In this document: in pieces, positions 8,059 to 22,661 of the stretch
Numbering within the stretch: position 1 is the stretch's first letter
Layout of the letters: every line of letters begins with the position of its first letter
NCBI RefSeq assembly: GCF_021155775.2
Contig: NC_060237.1
Location: 26,812,778-26,876,777 of the forward strand
Reading direction: 5' to 3'
Source: Neodiprion pinetum
Lineage: Eukaryota; Arthropoda; Insecta; Hymenoptera; Diprionidae
Length of the DNA: 64,000 bases
Notes under the pieces: model-generated
Told to the model about the DNA's origin: nothing
The model's database searches: none
What the model saw: only the letters and a program-made list of their open reading frames with translations
Translations under genes and position numbers: made by a program

Positions 8059-11000
8059 GCGATTACCTCTGGCAATGAACCTACGTTAATTATCGTCGGT
8101 TGAGAAAAATCTATATTATCGATTTACTAATAAAAAAATATTAATCGCAGTCTGTTCCAAAAGATGGAGACTGTTTTCACAGCGGCGGTTAGGAGCAATG
8201 CAATTATCGATGAACTTGCGGATGAATGAATACCTTTCATTTACTCCCGCCAACTGTTGGCTACACAGCTTAAATAATATCCCAACTGTTTCGCAGATGG
8301 CAGCATCGGGCTGAGAATAAGTTTATCTCACCAACTAATCGCGAGTAAAATCCCATCCTGAGAATGGAAATTCGTTTTTGTCGTTTAATTATGTCAAATC
8401 ATTTATGAAACTCTGCGTGAAATTATGAAAAAAAAAATAAATATTCAATTTGCGGAAAAATTGAACACCTTTTCTCAGAAAATTATTCCAAAGGTTTTTT
8501 CGTGTTGTAATTGTTGTAATTTTTCTTTCGCAATTCGAATCATTTACCGCGTATAAATGATTTACTGTTTTAAACGCAAACTATTGTAATTGAAACCCGC
8601 GACTCATCGATTATTATTTTTTCTCAATGATGTACGGAGAATATAAATTATAATATTTGCGTTTATTACAGTCTACAAAAACAATCACGAGTGAAACTTC
8701 CCTGGAACATATCGGAATCGTCGCAAAAGTTATTCCTCAAATATATACAACTAACTGTGACTCGCTCTTGAAAATTTATTCCAAGAATAATTTCCATTAG
8801 TTATTGCAATAACATTTTACGACATTTCGTACAATACATGATGGCAGAACAAGTTGATTTTTATTTTTTTCACTCCAGATTCGAATTGCCTGTTTAATGT
8901 GACGAAAAAAATAAAACGAGAAATCGTAAAATATATATTCGTAACGTTCCCACGAGTGTATATGAGCATATTTAAATACGTAACATGAACGACCTGTAAC
9001 GGTGAGGCCATTTCGTGGAATGTTTTTACGAAGCGTAATGCAACGTAATACGTAAGTTATACGTGTACCGTATCACATGTAATAATAAGCTTTGCCAATA
9101 CGTACGATCGGGCGAATTTGCGACTAAAGCACCTATACGAATTTATATTCATCGCTGAAATTAAAGTAGGAACCTAATTGGAATGAAAACATGTGCAGAA
9201 ATTCATCCAATGAGAATACGATTCTATGTCATATAGTTCGCAACCTATAAGATAAATATGTTACATACTGTGTACGTGATAGGCGATGATTGTGTACAAA
9301 TATCACGGCCTGGCATTCGTTTTATCATGTGTCACAGGCTTTTAGCTCTCGTGATCCCGCGATATTTTTGCTTACGCTATTTTTCTTCGGGGTTTTTCTT
9401 TTTCTTTTTTCTCTTTACTTCTTCAATTTCATCTTAAATATTACATTATTCTTTCGCCACTTTTTTTTTTCGATAAATGTTCGCAACCTTACGCAAAGTT
9501 CAGAGTCGATCGAAACGTTGCAATGAATTCTCTAGTCTGAAATTGCGGAACGCCTGATAACAGAATCATTATAATATACGTTAGCTATTTTATTTTTATC
9601 CGGAAGTCGTCTAGTCTGCCGGTATTTATTTATTTATTTATTTTTTTTTCTCTAATATTATTATCTTCGATCGTTCTTTTTTATCCTCTCTTTCTCTCTC
9701 TCTCTTTCTCACTCTCTGTTTCAGAGTCGGATGATTTGTCATATACACGATTGGTCTCCTTAATTACACGAGACGTGTGAATTAGTAATTAGGTCACTGC
9801 ACTCCGAAATTACGGAATAAATAATGATCCCGCCTTAATTGGTACTATTCGTCGCATCAATAAGCCTCTCATTAAATTAATTGATATGAATTTCGAATTC
9901 GTATTCTGGTGGACAGATTAATTTTAAGGAATTGAGGTATGACTATTTCGCTATACAATCAGAGACCTTTATCACGGTTACAATTAGACGTTAGAGTATA
10001 AATATGAAAATTTCAAACGTCTAATTATCTCTAACCTTGCGACTCGTCTCGCTCAAGTCGCCGTAGCGAGTTATACGAACCCGTCGCACTTTACTTTATA
10101 TATATTAACGTCGTCGTTGAAAATAGATTGTCAGACGAAAGACGTGCACTTGGTTTGGCCGGAATCCAGCTCGACGATTCGTTTCAAATTTAATATTACG
10201 AGAACTCAGGGCGGATAAGATGTATCGCAATGTTGTTTCTGCAGGGTAGTCAAACCCACGTCTTTCTACAATTGTCGTACAAAAAGCTCCTAGAGATTAT
10301 CCACACTCCCTCTCTCTATCTATTTCCGTAACTCTCTCTGCCGCATTTGCAACGGGTACAAGTATAGACGTGGAATAATGATATTACTGTCTAAAATTCG
10401 TCTCCACTCGATGAATTTATTATTTCACGGTCACGGCTTCAACACGCGTTCCGATAATAAACGTCATTATAATTATAAAACGCGGCTAGTTGCATTTAAC
10501 ATGCAGAAACGCAGCGTGTAATTGATGAGAAGAGAAAGTGAAAAAATGAACGATAAACGCATCAAGTATCACGATTAACGCTCGGAAGGAAAAAGAAAAG
10601 CTAATTGTGAAGAAAGAAAAAGAGAAGTATTAATTTCGCGAACCGTATTTCGATGATAACAATTAATGACTGCGCCGTTAAATTTGAGCTCGCGTTTCCG
10701 TCCTGGAACCGAAGCTGATTATTCTTCAGGATTGCAGAGCTCGAGTCTCGAAGTCTTGATAAGTCTCTAAGAGAGCTGAGAGCCACTGCAGTCGGACACC
10801 ATAAAGCGTGCAGCTTTTTCTCTCCACCTTTATTTATTCGCCAAGATTGCAGACGGCTCTGAAGAGCGCCGAAGCTCGCGGGGTTTCAACCTCGGGATAT
10901 AACGTACATGTACGCGATATTACACACGAGTTGCATTCTATCTGGGTGGTTTCATCAATCCTCTCCGGAGCCATTCGGGCTCGTGAGAAAAAAAAAACAT

Positions 11001-12660
11001 GTCGAATTTCTGCACAGCGTTACACGTTGTTTTACCTCCTAGATACGATCACGGTGAGACTAGAAATTTGATTAAAGTTTAACGAATTTGTGCGTAAATG
11101 TTGACCTGCGAATCGAGAAAATGTTATTCGAAGTAATTGTGAATATTTTGGGAATTTAAAAAGCCTTAATTAGACAAATAACTATCCTTAAACGATACTT
11201 ACTCGGTTGTTAGAGAAAATTTGAATTGACAAAAGAGATATTCATCGAATCAAGCAAATCGGGGAACACAAGCAAATGCCTGTATTAATTTACGTGTAAA
11301 ACGGTGAATTTCACTCACTCTGTGCGTGTCGAAATTTTTTATCGCACAGTAATAAGCGATGCGCTCCAGAGCGAAGTTATCAGGTAATATTTGATGTGCG
11401 GTTCACACGTACGTGTTTATCAGCCTTGGCGCACATACGTGTACGATTTTACTCTTGAAATTTCTCCCGTCCACACGTACGACTCGTTAGTTTTAACGTC
11501 CTACCTACGATATCGCGCAAAGTAGTAGAGTAGGTCGGGAACACCTTCAAGTTTATCACTACCGACTTCTCTAGCAGCCGGGAGTAAATATCAGATAGAA
11601 ACACCGGCGAATAGACGGCCTAGCTGCACGTTCATTTTTTAAAGCAGATTTCGATCAGCTTCAGGACGCGGGCGTAAAACCGCTAGCTGCATAATTCTGC
11701 GGTTAGAAATTTCCATTTGCTTATTTTGTTTTTTTTTTTCTATCAATAAAAATCTTCTTATTTTCTCCGCTAATCGATTCTGCGGCAGAAGCAAGCATCG
11801 GGTGATTATATAGTTGTAGAATTTATTACTCGTCGATCACAAGTTGCGGCCGCGATTCGATTACGTTGCCAAAAAATTTCATACCGCGGCTCGAAATTGC
11901 CAACAATTAATTTCCCCATTACTCAATCACCGCGAGTATCTTTTGATGCCGGTATACAGTTTTCATATGTATATAATGGATCTATGCTGGCTCTGCGAGC
12001 CCAGACAGAAGAAGAGACCGCGAGGTGCGGTGCAAAAAATTCACTCGAGATTATACCTGTAGGTGCTTACAACAAACGAGTTGAACATTCCGCAAGGAGA
12101 TCAGGCGCAGTTGATTCGTCTAATATTAGCTCTCGCGGAAATCGATTTTTCGCGAATAGTCCTTGTCCGCAATTTCTCTGAACGTTGCATGTTATCGCTT
12201 CGCTCGCGATAAAATTTCGGGCGAATCCCGTCGACGCCCACAATTTTCACAACGTGTAATTCGATAAATTCGCGATATAATGGCAAAACGCGTTCGTTAG
12301 AATATTTGACGCGAGTCTTACGGCGACGGGTGACGTTTAATTACGTGTAGGTATTATTTTGCGTCGTGGTTAAATATTTTTGCGCACAGATATACGCTGT
12401 TGCATTCACAAGGGAAAGTGAAAATAGTTTCACCCTGCCAAATTTATAACACCGCATGCAGTTTGCCAATAACCGCTCTGCGATTTACTCCGTGCAAATT
12501 CGTACGTGCCTCGGTATTATATTCGTTTGCAATTGGCTTTGCGAATTTTCTACGGCTGTATGAACGAGCACGAGAGGTAGAAGTGCCACTTGAGTTTTTG
12601 CATCGGTCGGCTCTTCGGTCGGACCATTTTTACATCAATGGCTCGCGGCTAAATACTTGC

Positions 12661-12696
<36 letters not shown>

Positions 12697-13559
12697 CGAG
12701 CTTCTTGAGAGTCGACCAAGCGAACGTCGACTAGACTCGACGCGCGCGCGATGTGTAGATATATAATTGTACGTATGGTAAAATTCGCGAACAAAGCTAA
12801 CGCGCGAATTATTTGGGCCACCGCGCAAAATATCCAAGCAAACACCGAAGTGTGCGAAAATCAAAATTAGCTTGTTTTATAACCCACGCTTTAATACTTC
12901 TCGGAATGAAGTAAACCCGATAAAATACGTAAAGTTAATTTTTATTTCTGGGTCAGCGCGCCCGCTTGAGTGAAAACAATTTTGCAAATTCAAAGTCACG
13001 CATCGTAAAATTAATATGCGACGGGAATATGTTTTGCAGGGAAAATTGTTTTTCGGAATCGCTGTATACATTAACGTTATGACAAATTTTTTCCCGTGTC
13101 CAACATGCGTACGTTATTATAACATTTGTGCGAATATGTATAACTGATCATGATTCTCTTGTTTTGTAATTCTACACGATATCGAAAATATTGGATTATT
13201 CAAGGTGTTCGCAGTTTTTGTCACATTTTTTTTTTTTTTTTTTTATACCGGAACACGTTTCGGGTATCAAACGCTCAACGACTTGGTTTATTTCCGATTG
13301 GATGTGACAGCGTGACAAGAATTTTATTCACAACTAATTAGGAAAATGATTTGTCATGTTGTTACATATATTACTTGTTGCGTTCGTCGGTCCGAGTTGT
13401 CGATAATCGTTAAACTCGAAATTTTGATACTCGAACGAATTCATTGATTAATTGGTAAAGTTTATCGACGGATATTGCGCATATATATAATTTTACAAAT
13501 ATTGATGTAATAAAAACAGGGTTAAGCACAGATTGCGGGTCTGCAATCTTCTCACTTAC
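8059..13559. other. Gene-poor DNA
   Basis: AT-rich sequence with no recognisable protein, tRNA or rRNA. Short ORFs show no family motif. Contents include a CT-rich stretch near 9690-9720, TTTA repeats near 9630-9650, and a run of 32 A at 12662-12693 beside a GC-rich CGCGCG patch near 12740. Confidence 0.6.
12662..12693. repeat. Homopolymer of 32 A
   Basis: Uninterrupted A run. It creates poly-Lys/poly-Phe artefact ORFs on both strands; length is likely to vary or be mis-sequenced. Confidence 0.95.
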
Positions 13560-13630
13560 GTTGGTACCGAATAATCTCGTCTCATCTCAATCCCAGTTTG
13601 AATGTCATCGGCGGACAATTTTTTCTCCAT
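13560..13630 (-). other. Possible first coding exon (weak)
   Basis: ATG at 13630 opens 23 codons with a charged, protein-like composition (begins MEKKLSADDIQ) and ends in phase 2 at a strong GTAAGT donor. There is no identified family and no downstream exon, so this could be chance. It is listed because three similar minus-strand candidates lie within 4 kb. Confidence 0.18.
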
Positions 13631-14224
13631 TTTTTTTTTCATACAAATAACATTCCAGTCGGATGAAACTTTTCCTGAATTATTAATAAAAATCATGCAC
13701 AGTTTTTTATATGCATCGGGATATAATCCAAGTCAGTGGATCACGAATTCATCCGTAAACTTGTTCGTGTAATAACAGGTATGATGTATTATTGGTTCGG
13801 ATTTTCGATTTCTTTGGCCGCTAATCTAAGCAGAATATTACAAGTACGTGCTACTTCGCATGAAATATTTAGATACCGTAGAGCTTCGTATTCGCAGCTT
13901 ATGAATAAAGATGAGTGTTAATTATTACAACTTTACGACTTGTACCGACGTATTTGAGCCTCGGCTATAGAGGCGGTGCTGCAGAGTCAGTCGAGCAATG
14001 ATCGGTGGAGCGATAAAATTTCGAATTACCGATTGGAAATAATATTATTAATATTCACCTGCAGCTGATAATCAGGCTGACCTGCAGGTTTTACCGCGGT
14101 AACAACGAGTTTTTTTGAATAAAATTTTGCGATCGTCAAATCGCGCGAGGCGTCGATTATACGTAAATTCATTTGCAACACGAAACGATTATAATCAATA
14201 ATCAACGAACGATACAAGTCTTAC

Positions 14225-15338
14225 CCGATCGAAAATTGACGAAGATTTAATCCGAGAGTCCATGTCCTTGGAGCTGAGAGTCTGGAAGACTCCTTGAAAA
14301 AAATGAAATTTAGCCCCGCGGGTGCCGCAGAACCTCGGTTCTGACATTCACGTATAATATACGCCCGAGGGTCGCTCTGCGTGATTTATAACCGACAAGA
14401 CTGAAAAAATGAATTCATTCGTTACCGATGAATACCTATATTATCTATACGCGATGGTGTGAGTGCCGGTTACACGTACGTGCAAGTAACCCGGAGTCGA
14501 GGATCCAGATGGAAGAGTGATAAATGTATATATAACCGATATTTCGAGCGTGGAAAACTCGACGCTCAACGAGAGCCGGGTTATAAATAACTTTTAATTA
14601 ACCCTTTACATGTATATTGCCACATTTTTCTTCTACATGTATAGCGTCGACTTATATTCACACCGCGCGTTTGCTGGAAGGCGGAATCCGACGTTTTTTT
14701 CTCTCTTTATCGATGATTTTATCAACGTCGTTAGCCCGCTCATCGTTTATACTGTCGATCTTCTTCCATATATATATGCATGCTTAAGTTCAGGGATTGA
14801 TGGAGCATCGCTTCCTGTCAAAGGAAACTAGTTTTAGTTTTATTGGATGATACAGGACGCAGAGTAGTTTTGTTCGAATCTTAAGTCGAATGAAAATCAT
14901 GGCTAATGGCTTCCCAACGCGCGAATTTCTCGAGTCGATAATTCTCGGTTCTAAAGCTTCCAACGAAGTTCAAACTGTGGCTAAACTATTCTTGCCGTCG
15001 TTTTATTTCGTTTAAAACAAAGTCTGAAATCTCACGGGAATCAGCGGTGACGTCAAATTCGAAATAAAATTCGAAGCGTGTCGAAGGCGGCCATTTTGAT
15101 TACCGTCCCAACGTTGCCAGCTGCTAAATATAGCTAATTAACCTCGCGGTCGATCAAGCAGGGATTTTCGGTTAACAAAAACCTCTGAATGAATTCAGAA
15201 CCATTTTTTCTCTCGATATTTCAGGAAAATTCAAATTTTCTTATTACCTGCGATGTAGAGTTTTTCGCGTCTTGCTCGAGCTTGGTGGAAAACCAAAGTC
15301 TCGTAGAGCCGGTCCATGGCCCCAGGCAGACGTGACAT
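14225..15338 (-). other. Candidate two-exon start of an unknown gene
   Basis: Exon A, 15338-15248: ATG after an in-frame TAA, 30 codons beginning MSRLPGAMDRLYETL, ending in phase 1 at a CAG|GTAATA donor. Exon B, 14292-14225: preceded by a TTTTTTCAAG acceptor, continuing the frame without stops for 23 codons to SSSIFDR and ending in phase 0 at GTAAGA. Splice phases match, and third-position GC is higher than the background. I recognise no family and found no further exons with confidence, so the 3' end is unknown. It may be a real small-exon gene or alternative first exons of a larger gene extending left. Confidence 0.33.
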
Positions 15339-17290
15339 TGAAGAAATTTATTAATATAGAGAGTTTGACGCGGTTGATGCCCACGCGAATGCGTATGAAT
15401 GATATTCAAAGTATGTAGCTCGCGTACTTGAATATTAAGTGGCCTTAGTCGAGCTCCTTACGTCTCCAGATTTACGTATGCCATACGCAAACATTGTTAA
15501 ATTTCCTCAAAAGATATTCGCACCTGGCTGATCGCGAACCGAGCCTTCGAAATTTTCCGCAACGATTGTTTGCCACGATTGGCGTTTTTGTCATTTTTTT
15601 TTAAAACCGCGTCGACTGCGGACGTAAACCACTTCACCTTTAGTCGTGGTGAAACGTGCGAAAAAAAATCGAGAGTGTGCGAAAAAAAATCTCACCGCGA
15701 GATAAACGCGCTAACAACTTAACGCAATACAACAGCATTAGCGCCGTACTGCCGAGCAAACATCTTGCCGCTTGCATATATGTTTATTTTACTGAATTTT
15801 TGATTAGCTCTGATGCAGCAATGAGGGCAAGAACACTGTTTTAAAACCAGGACAGAGACGGATTACTCTTCAAGGTGTTTCATCCCCGCTTATTGAACTT
15901 TGCAATAGATGCGAAGTTATCAGAGGAAAATCCTAATTGCAGCTCGATTATTCGTTTACTATTCACACCAATTTTTGGAGAATATAAAAAAAAAAAAAAA
16001 AAAAAAAAACATAGCACATTGATTATCGAGATATTAAAGCTGAAGTTGCTCATTTTACTGTTAAATTAATAAAAATCTAAATGATGTTCACTATCGGAGA
16101 AAACATGATAATATATCGTGTATGAAGTATTTCCACGATGCGTAGGATCCAATTAATTGTTCAAACAAAATCAAACGTCAATGAAAATTTTTTCAAACAA
16201 CTCAACAACATTCTTCTGGAATTGAACGTATAATGCGATCTATAAGCTGTTTGGGATTTTTGAACCGCTGTCAAACCCTCTGAAATTTCCTTCCTGCGGT
16301 CTTCGCGTGGCTTGCGGACTCGCTGCAAGCCAAAATAATTTCGCGAAAGCATATAACCGGCATTTTCTCGTTACCTAACAGCCCGCCATACGTTGGTGAT
16401 ATATTGATTAATTGGAGCCATGGAGGCGTTAGATAATTCTGTCGGTCGTAACGGCGTCTAAATCGGTGGCGGAGTTTAATTTTAGAAAAATGTATCGCAA
16501 GAAAAAAAAAAAACGTTATACGCATTACAAACGTGTCCAAGTCTCAATACTGCAGAATTCACCGTAATCTTTGAAGATTCAAAGAGACGATGATTTTCGA
16601 ATTGAATCTGCGGACGAAGGAACTTGTGCGGTAAAATATTTTTAAAATAAAACAAACTTACGTGCGAAAAGTTTAATTATGTACACATGGAAAAAAGTAA
16701 TTTGTTTGATTTACGCGCGTGTCGGTAATTATATGGACAGGATACTTTTTGCAGCAAAATTTACAGCGATATTGGCATTTGACGAGTTGAGAAAAAAAAA
16801 AAAAATTGGTGAATGTAAATTTAACACAGCGATAAGTAATTCTCACGACAATCGCTGTAATTTATGCCGCAAAAAAGCGCGGGCTTCGTAAAATATAATT
16901 ATTTATACCGTCGAGCGGCTAACCCAACAAATACATGTACAAAATTCTGTGAAAGTTCCTCAATTTTCTGCCAAATCACGTGGAAATCGGTCGATGATTA
17001 CTTTGTCAAAAAATTCGGATGTATACGCAATAATTAGGAGAGGAAATGACGAAATTTCGTTTTAATAGCCGTAAGTAAACGTCAACGAGACGTGAAACCA
17101 GCTTACACGATAAAACTGGGCATACATAGACACGAATTCGTACATGTATAGATATACATACACCTACAGATATATAATTACACACGCCTCGTGCCGAGCG
17201 CTCAATTGATTCCAGACGGCTTTCTGAGCGCGGCGATCGTTCCATTCATGGAAAACCGTAATATCTTTTTCCGGGATTCAATGGACTTAC

Positions 17291-17370
17291 CTCTTCACCC
17301 CCGCGCTCTTTAACTCCTCGTAGTAACTGTTTATTCGAACACGTGGCGCGGCTTCCCATTCCCTCCAGTC
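17291..17370 (-). other. Possible internal exon
   Basis: 80 bases between a GACAG acceptor and a strong AG|GTAAGT donor. In one frame they encode 26 residues starting DWREWEAAPRVRIN and ending SAGVK, rich in charged residues and free of stops. Another frame is also open, so the reading frame is uncertain. It does not join in frame to exon B at 14292. Confidence 0.25.
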
Positions 17371-18767
17371 CTGTCTTATCGATTGGAAAATTAACAGCGA
17401 GTTTGGCCAAAGGCCTTCCGCAACGTAATGCTATTGCAAATTCAAAGCGAAATTTCAGGTGTAGCATAACTCGAAAAAACCGAATCGATTTATCGCGCTA
17501 ATTTGTGACGTACATTTTTGGGAATGTGCGAAAAGGTTTTTTCTCATCCTCGTTTCGAGACAACGTCGTGCATTCGTGCTTTTAAATTATACTGTATAGA
17601 AATTATATATATAATCAATAACAATAACCACGGTAATGACGGTAAAAAAGTAAAAGAATGAAAATAATGTGGTGATAAGCAAGTTGATAAACAACTCATT
17701 TCCAGAAACTTAATATTTGCAAGATTTGTGGGTCCGGACGTATTGGAATTGTTGCAAAAATACCGTCAAGGTGATTGGCGAAAGGAAAAACTGACTGTAC
17801 TTACCAAAGTGGAGAATCACCTATTTTTCCGATCTACATGCGAAGAATAAAATTAAAGACAAGTATTCTCAAGTAACGGAGTATGTCTTCTACAATAACT
17901 GCCAGCAGTACAAAATATCAAACAATTTCTTTGACATTTATATGTATATATTAATTAACGCGATCCGTCGTAGCGTCGCGTTCAAGCTTACGTTTTTTTT
18001 TTTCTTTTTTTTTTTTTAACTCACCTGAAGCCTCTCCGATTGTCTAACTTTGGAAGCTTCCTCGACCAATAATTTTTCGCTGTAACTAAGAATCTACGAT
18101 CCCAAAGAACTGTAAGTGATAGCAATTCCTTGTCAACTTGTAACATATTTCACGCGATTGAAACATTTGACGTAACTGTTGTATAACACATCGTTGTTCG
18201 TATTATTATTAATCATCTATATACAGGTTTGTACTGAAATATTTTGAAAAAATTTGTGCTCATACGTGCGTACACGAAATAATCGTCATCTTCACTCGTT
18301 GACAGTATTTTTTTTTTTCGTCCCATATCCAGCAGTTTTACGAAGATATTGTATACATGTCGTAACTATGTGTACAGAGTTACACCTATTGGTCAAATAT
18401 CAACACTAAAGATAGCTAAATATTTGTCAACTGGTTATACCGCGGGCAATTAGAGAGTTTTTTTTCCTGCGATAATATTTCTCATCAATTTAAAAGAAGA
18501 AAAAAAAAACTGACGCAGATGTTTCTGTCCCTGTGTGCAATATGTAATTAAGATAAAAGCTGTTACATATAATATTATACGTAAATCGTGTTATATCTCA
18601 TAGCTGAGGTCATTGGCACCGTTGCCAGAATTTAGTTTAATTTGAAGGCGATTTTCGAAGCATACGTTCTAAAGGTAAATGGGTCGGTACAAAAAAAAAA
18701 AAAAAAAAAAGAAATAGAAAGAAACTGAAGAACACAAATTGAATATTTTCATATGTGTATAATATAT
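17371..18767. other. Gene-poor DNA
   Basis: AT-rich with poly-T tracts near 17990-18020 and a poly-A tract near 18692-18710. No coding or RNA feature was recognised. Confidence 0.55.
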
Positions 18768-19496
18768 TTTATTGCAAAGTAGAGCAAATTTTCTACAGCG
18801 GTGATTATTCCTTATGGTACTTATTATTATTTTCTTCACCTCACTTTAATATATACATATATATATATGTATATTGAACTGTCTACACGTAATATGCCTA
18901 GGCAGGAAACCTAAAATATCGTTGATTGACACATATACGTACAATTATATAACCGTAAAATAATAGTTGTATAACGTATAAACGTAATGAATAAAATGGC
19001 GGTAATAATCATAATGATAAAAATTAAATATTCACGTGAATCTGTGTAACGCGTATTGGCATGCCGCTGTTGCATCCGTGTGCCTTTAAATTGCATTTTA
19101 AATTACGTGTAATATCATGTATCGTAATTTGTATAATAGAGGACGAGTGCAGGGGATAATTGATTATACACTTCCTTCGATGCAAATTACAATGGCTCTA
19201 GCAACTGTATTTATAAGTGGTTAAATGTTTATGCGTGTATCTCAACTTTGAATATTAAACAGTTGCAGAAAATAATTAAAAATAAAGGACAATAGGATGG
19301 GTGAGAGAGAAGAAAGGGCTCAGAGGGTTACGTAATACGTGTATGAAATATTTACAATTTTTAATTCAATTTGAAATAAAAAATATATATATATATATGT
19401 GTGTGTGTAATATAATATTGATATAAGGTCACAGGTGATTCAAGGATTCAATAGTTTTAATTGTATATAGCCTAGCTAATAACAATTTAATAGTGA

Positions 19497-19524
19497 CAAC
19501 AACAATAACAACAACAACAACAAC

Positions 19525-19563
<39 letters not shown>
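19497..19563. repeat. (AAC)n(AAT)n compound microsatellite
   Basis: A perfect trinucleotide tract shifting from AAC units to AAT units over about 67 bases. A related imperfect GATAAT/AAT tract lies at about 19755-19817. Confidence 0.95.
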
Positions 19564-19565
<2 letters not shown>

Positions 19566-19762
19566 CAAATCTATTTACGATTAAAAATAAAAAGAATAAA
19601 AATAATATGGTGATAGGTAAGTTAACTATTCAAAGATATACATAATAATATGATCAGTCTTTAGGCTCTCTAGGACAAGAGTACTCACAATATTTGCCAT
19701 TCGTTTCCCATAAACTAACCTTTGCTTAATTATTCATAAAATACTAATAATAATGATAACAC

Positions 19763-19812
<50 letters not shown>

Positions 19813-21802
19813 TGATAACAACGAGAAATTACAAAAAAATTGTGCATTTTTAAGCAGATGCGATATTAAAATTGTAAACATATTTTCACTCCTGTTAGGT
19901 GATATTTTTTTTTCTTCAAAGAAAGTAGAAAACCTTTTCGAAAAATATGACGAACTGCTTCGGATTTCCAATTTTTCCTCAACTTGCGACATTAGGGATG
20001 AAGTGAATATTTCTTATCGGATATGCGAATAAATTACATATATGGGTGGGGCCGCATAGTAATCAAATGAGTGAGATAGCCTGGCACTGTATGCAAATAA
20101 TTCTATATGTACAAATCTGCATAATTTTCTTGTTAGAAAAAAGTTAAAGAGTACGAATGAAAAGATGAACAATTCGAATACCGCATCTATCCTTCGACAC
20201 TTTCATGCCGCGGCCGGGCGGCCGTATCACGTGTATGTTATATATATTCACTCCTATTACATTATTCAGATATACACATTTCACAGGTATAACAAGGGCT
20301 CTCTCCCCCTCTTTCTCTCGCACACTCGCTCAGCACTCGTTTATAAAATATGTATACGTATATGGCCGTTGATAACATGCTAAATATATCGCGGTGACGA
20401 AATGAAAAAGTGAAGTTAATAATTATTAATATATATATATATATGTACACATGTGTGTAACGAAGTAAACGATTAATGATCGATGATTTGAGAATACGCG
20501 TAGATTAATGGTTGTAAAATATTTTTCGACATACAAAAAAGGAGAAAAACGAAAAACAAAAAAAAAAAAAAAAACATAAAAACATAACGGATAAAATTAC
20601 CATTAACGCTACGAATAATCTGTTTTCGCTATGTTCACACATTATACATCATGCTTTATATCCTATTATACATACGAGGCGGAGAAACTTTTCATCTTTA
20701 TAGATATTGATATATACACATTGTATATATTTATATCTACACATGTTCTACAGATAGAGCTTTCTTAAGCAGCGCCAGGACGGTACCGATATTATTTTTA
20801 TACACGCGTACAAACGTGTGATAAAGCTTTTCAACCGATTTTCATTATAATATAATTTTCAAAAATAATATTCGTTATATAATCGAGTTAAGCGCTGCTT
20901 ACGAAAGTTTGACAAATTTTTCACGTAGGTACAAATGTATGTTGTATAAGTACATTTGTGCACGTATGCGCGAGTGCGCAAGTGCGAATGTGTGTATGGC
21001 GCATTTACGCACGGCGCAAGGCTTGAAAGTGTCGAGTGCCTGGTCGAATTTAACTCGGAGCAAATGACATTTGTATGAAATCCAACCGCAGATGCAAATT
21101 TTAAGATTTACATGCGATACATTTGTTGGATGATAAACCCTAGTCGATTTTGACGTGCAAATATATACCTCCAAAAATCGATGCCCACTTATCTCAAACG
21201 CAGAAACAAAGTAATGGCATGAATTCCACGAATTTTTGGGTACCCCGTTAAGCGAAAGATATTTCATCTGCAGTGTGCAAGACTTTGTGTGATTGAGTAT
21301 ATTTACCACGATAAGATATAACATTTTTTTTTAAACAACGATCGACATCCTATCCGTTTGTATATCTTTTTATCAAAATCTCTCAGTTCCCCTCATCGTT
21401 TTACCAAGTAAAATACAAATATACGTATATAAAAACACAACAACAATTAATTACAGGAAGGTTCATCAATTTTTAAAATTTCCACATTTTTTTTTTCTTT
21501 CACTTTTTTTTGCGATGGATATTTAATACATCTTTTTGCTCATAGAGTCGTTTGTTTTTTTTTTTTTTTTATATAATTTACAAGTATATCGTATTCATCA
21601 TCACAATATAATAAAATTGGAATCACCGCATAGCGTAAAAAATTCATATTCACATGTCAAACATCATATATCACGATTGAAAATACAAAACAATATACGT
21701 AGAATATATCGCAATGTTCGAACGAATATTGACGTTATTGCTGTGACATTGGAAAATGAAAATACGTTTAAATAAAAATCAGAATCTCGTAGCACCGTTT
21801 TA

Positions 21803-21829
21803 CATATATATATATATATATATACATAT
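21803..21829. repeat. (TA)n microsatellite
   Basis: Alternating TA of about 27 bases. Similar shorter tracts occur near 32302-32323 and 36814-36834. Confidence 0.9.
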
Positions 21830-22639
21830 GCTGTAAATTTCGAGCTACATCCTATAAGGCACATTTAGTTCTTTGCACGCAGATGCTTTCGCAATATTAT
21901 GCGCGCACACACAAACACGTATGTTGATAAAAGTGTAATAAGTAAAACGTTAAGAAATTTTTGAAAGTTTCTTGTCTTTCAAATGTATATACTACATAAA
22001 TATATAACAACGTAAATGTATAAAGACAAAACACAAGTACACATGTAGGATAACAAAATAAATATATGTTAAAATATGTAGTAAATTGACGCGATCGAAT
22101 CAACGCAACATGCAGATAATAATTTGGCTTAATTTCAAAGTTTTAAATTTATGTATAAAATTATCTACGTATGTGTGTGTGCGCATATATTTGTATGGTA
22201 TACGTGCCTCGATAATTCATTCTCATTGTAAAATCATTACTCCTCCCGCCCTTCCTTCGCAAATTCTCTACGTCCATCTAAGCCGTAAAAAAGAAACGGC
22301 GTGCAACTGTGTACGCGTTATAAATATACGTATATCATTGTTTTTTTCCAATTTTTTTTTTCATAGAAAACTAAAACCCCGCAGCCCGAAATAGTTCATA
22401 GTATATCGGTATAGGTATACAGATAGAAGTCGAGTTTCGCATACGATGATTTTTCGTTTTCCCCATTTATTGTCTTTTTTTTTTTTGTTTTGTTTTTCTT
22501 TCCTTCCCAAGTCGTAAAATACGTACTGCATACAGCTAATAGTGAACTTTACACCGAACTGATCATCGCTAATAAGTAAAAAAAGAAAAACAAACAGTTA
22601 ACAATGATTGATTCGTAAAGAGAGAGCAAGGGAAAGCTT

Positions 22640-22661
22640 GAGAGAGAGAGAGAGAGAGAGA
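22640..22661. repeat. (GA)n microsatellite
   Basis: Eleven GA units. A longer, imperfect GA-rich tract lies at about 34987-35025. Confidence 0.9.
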
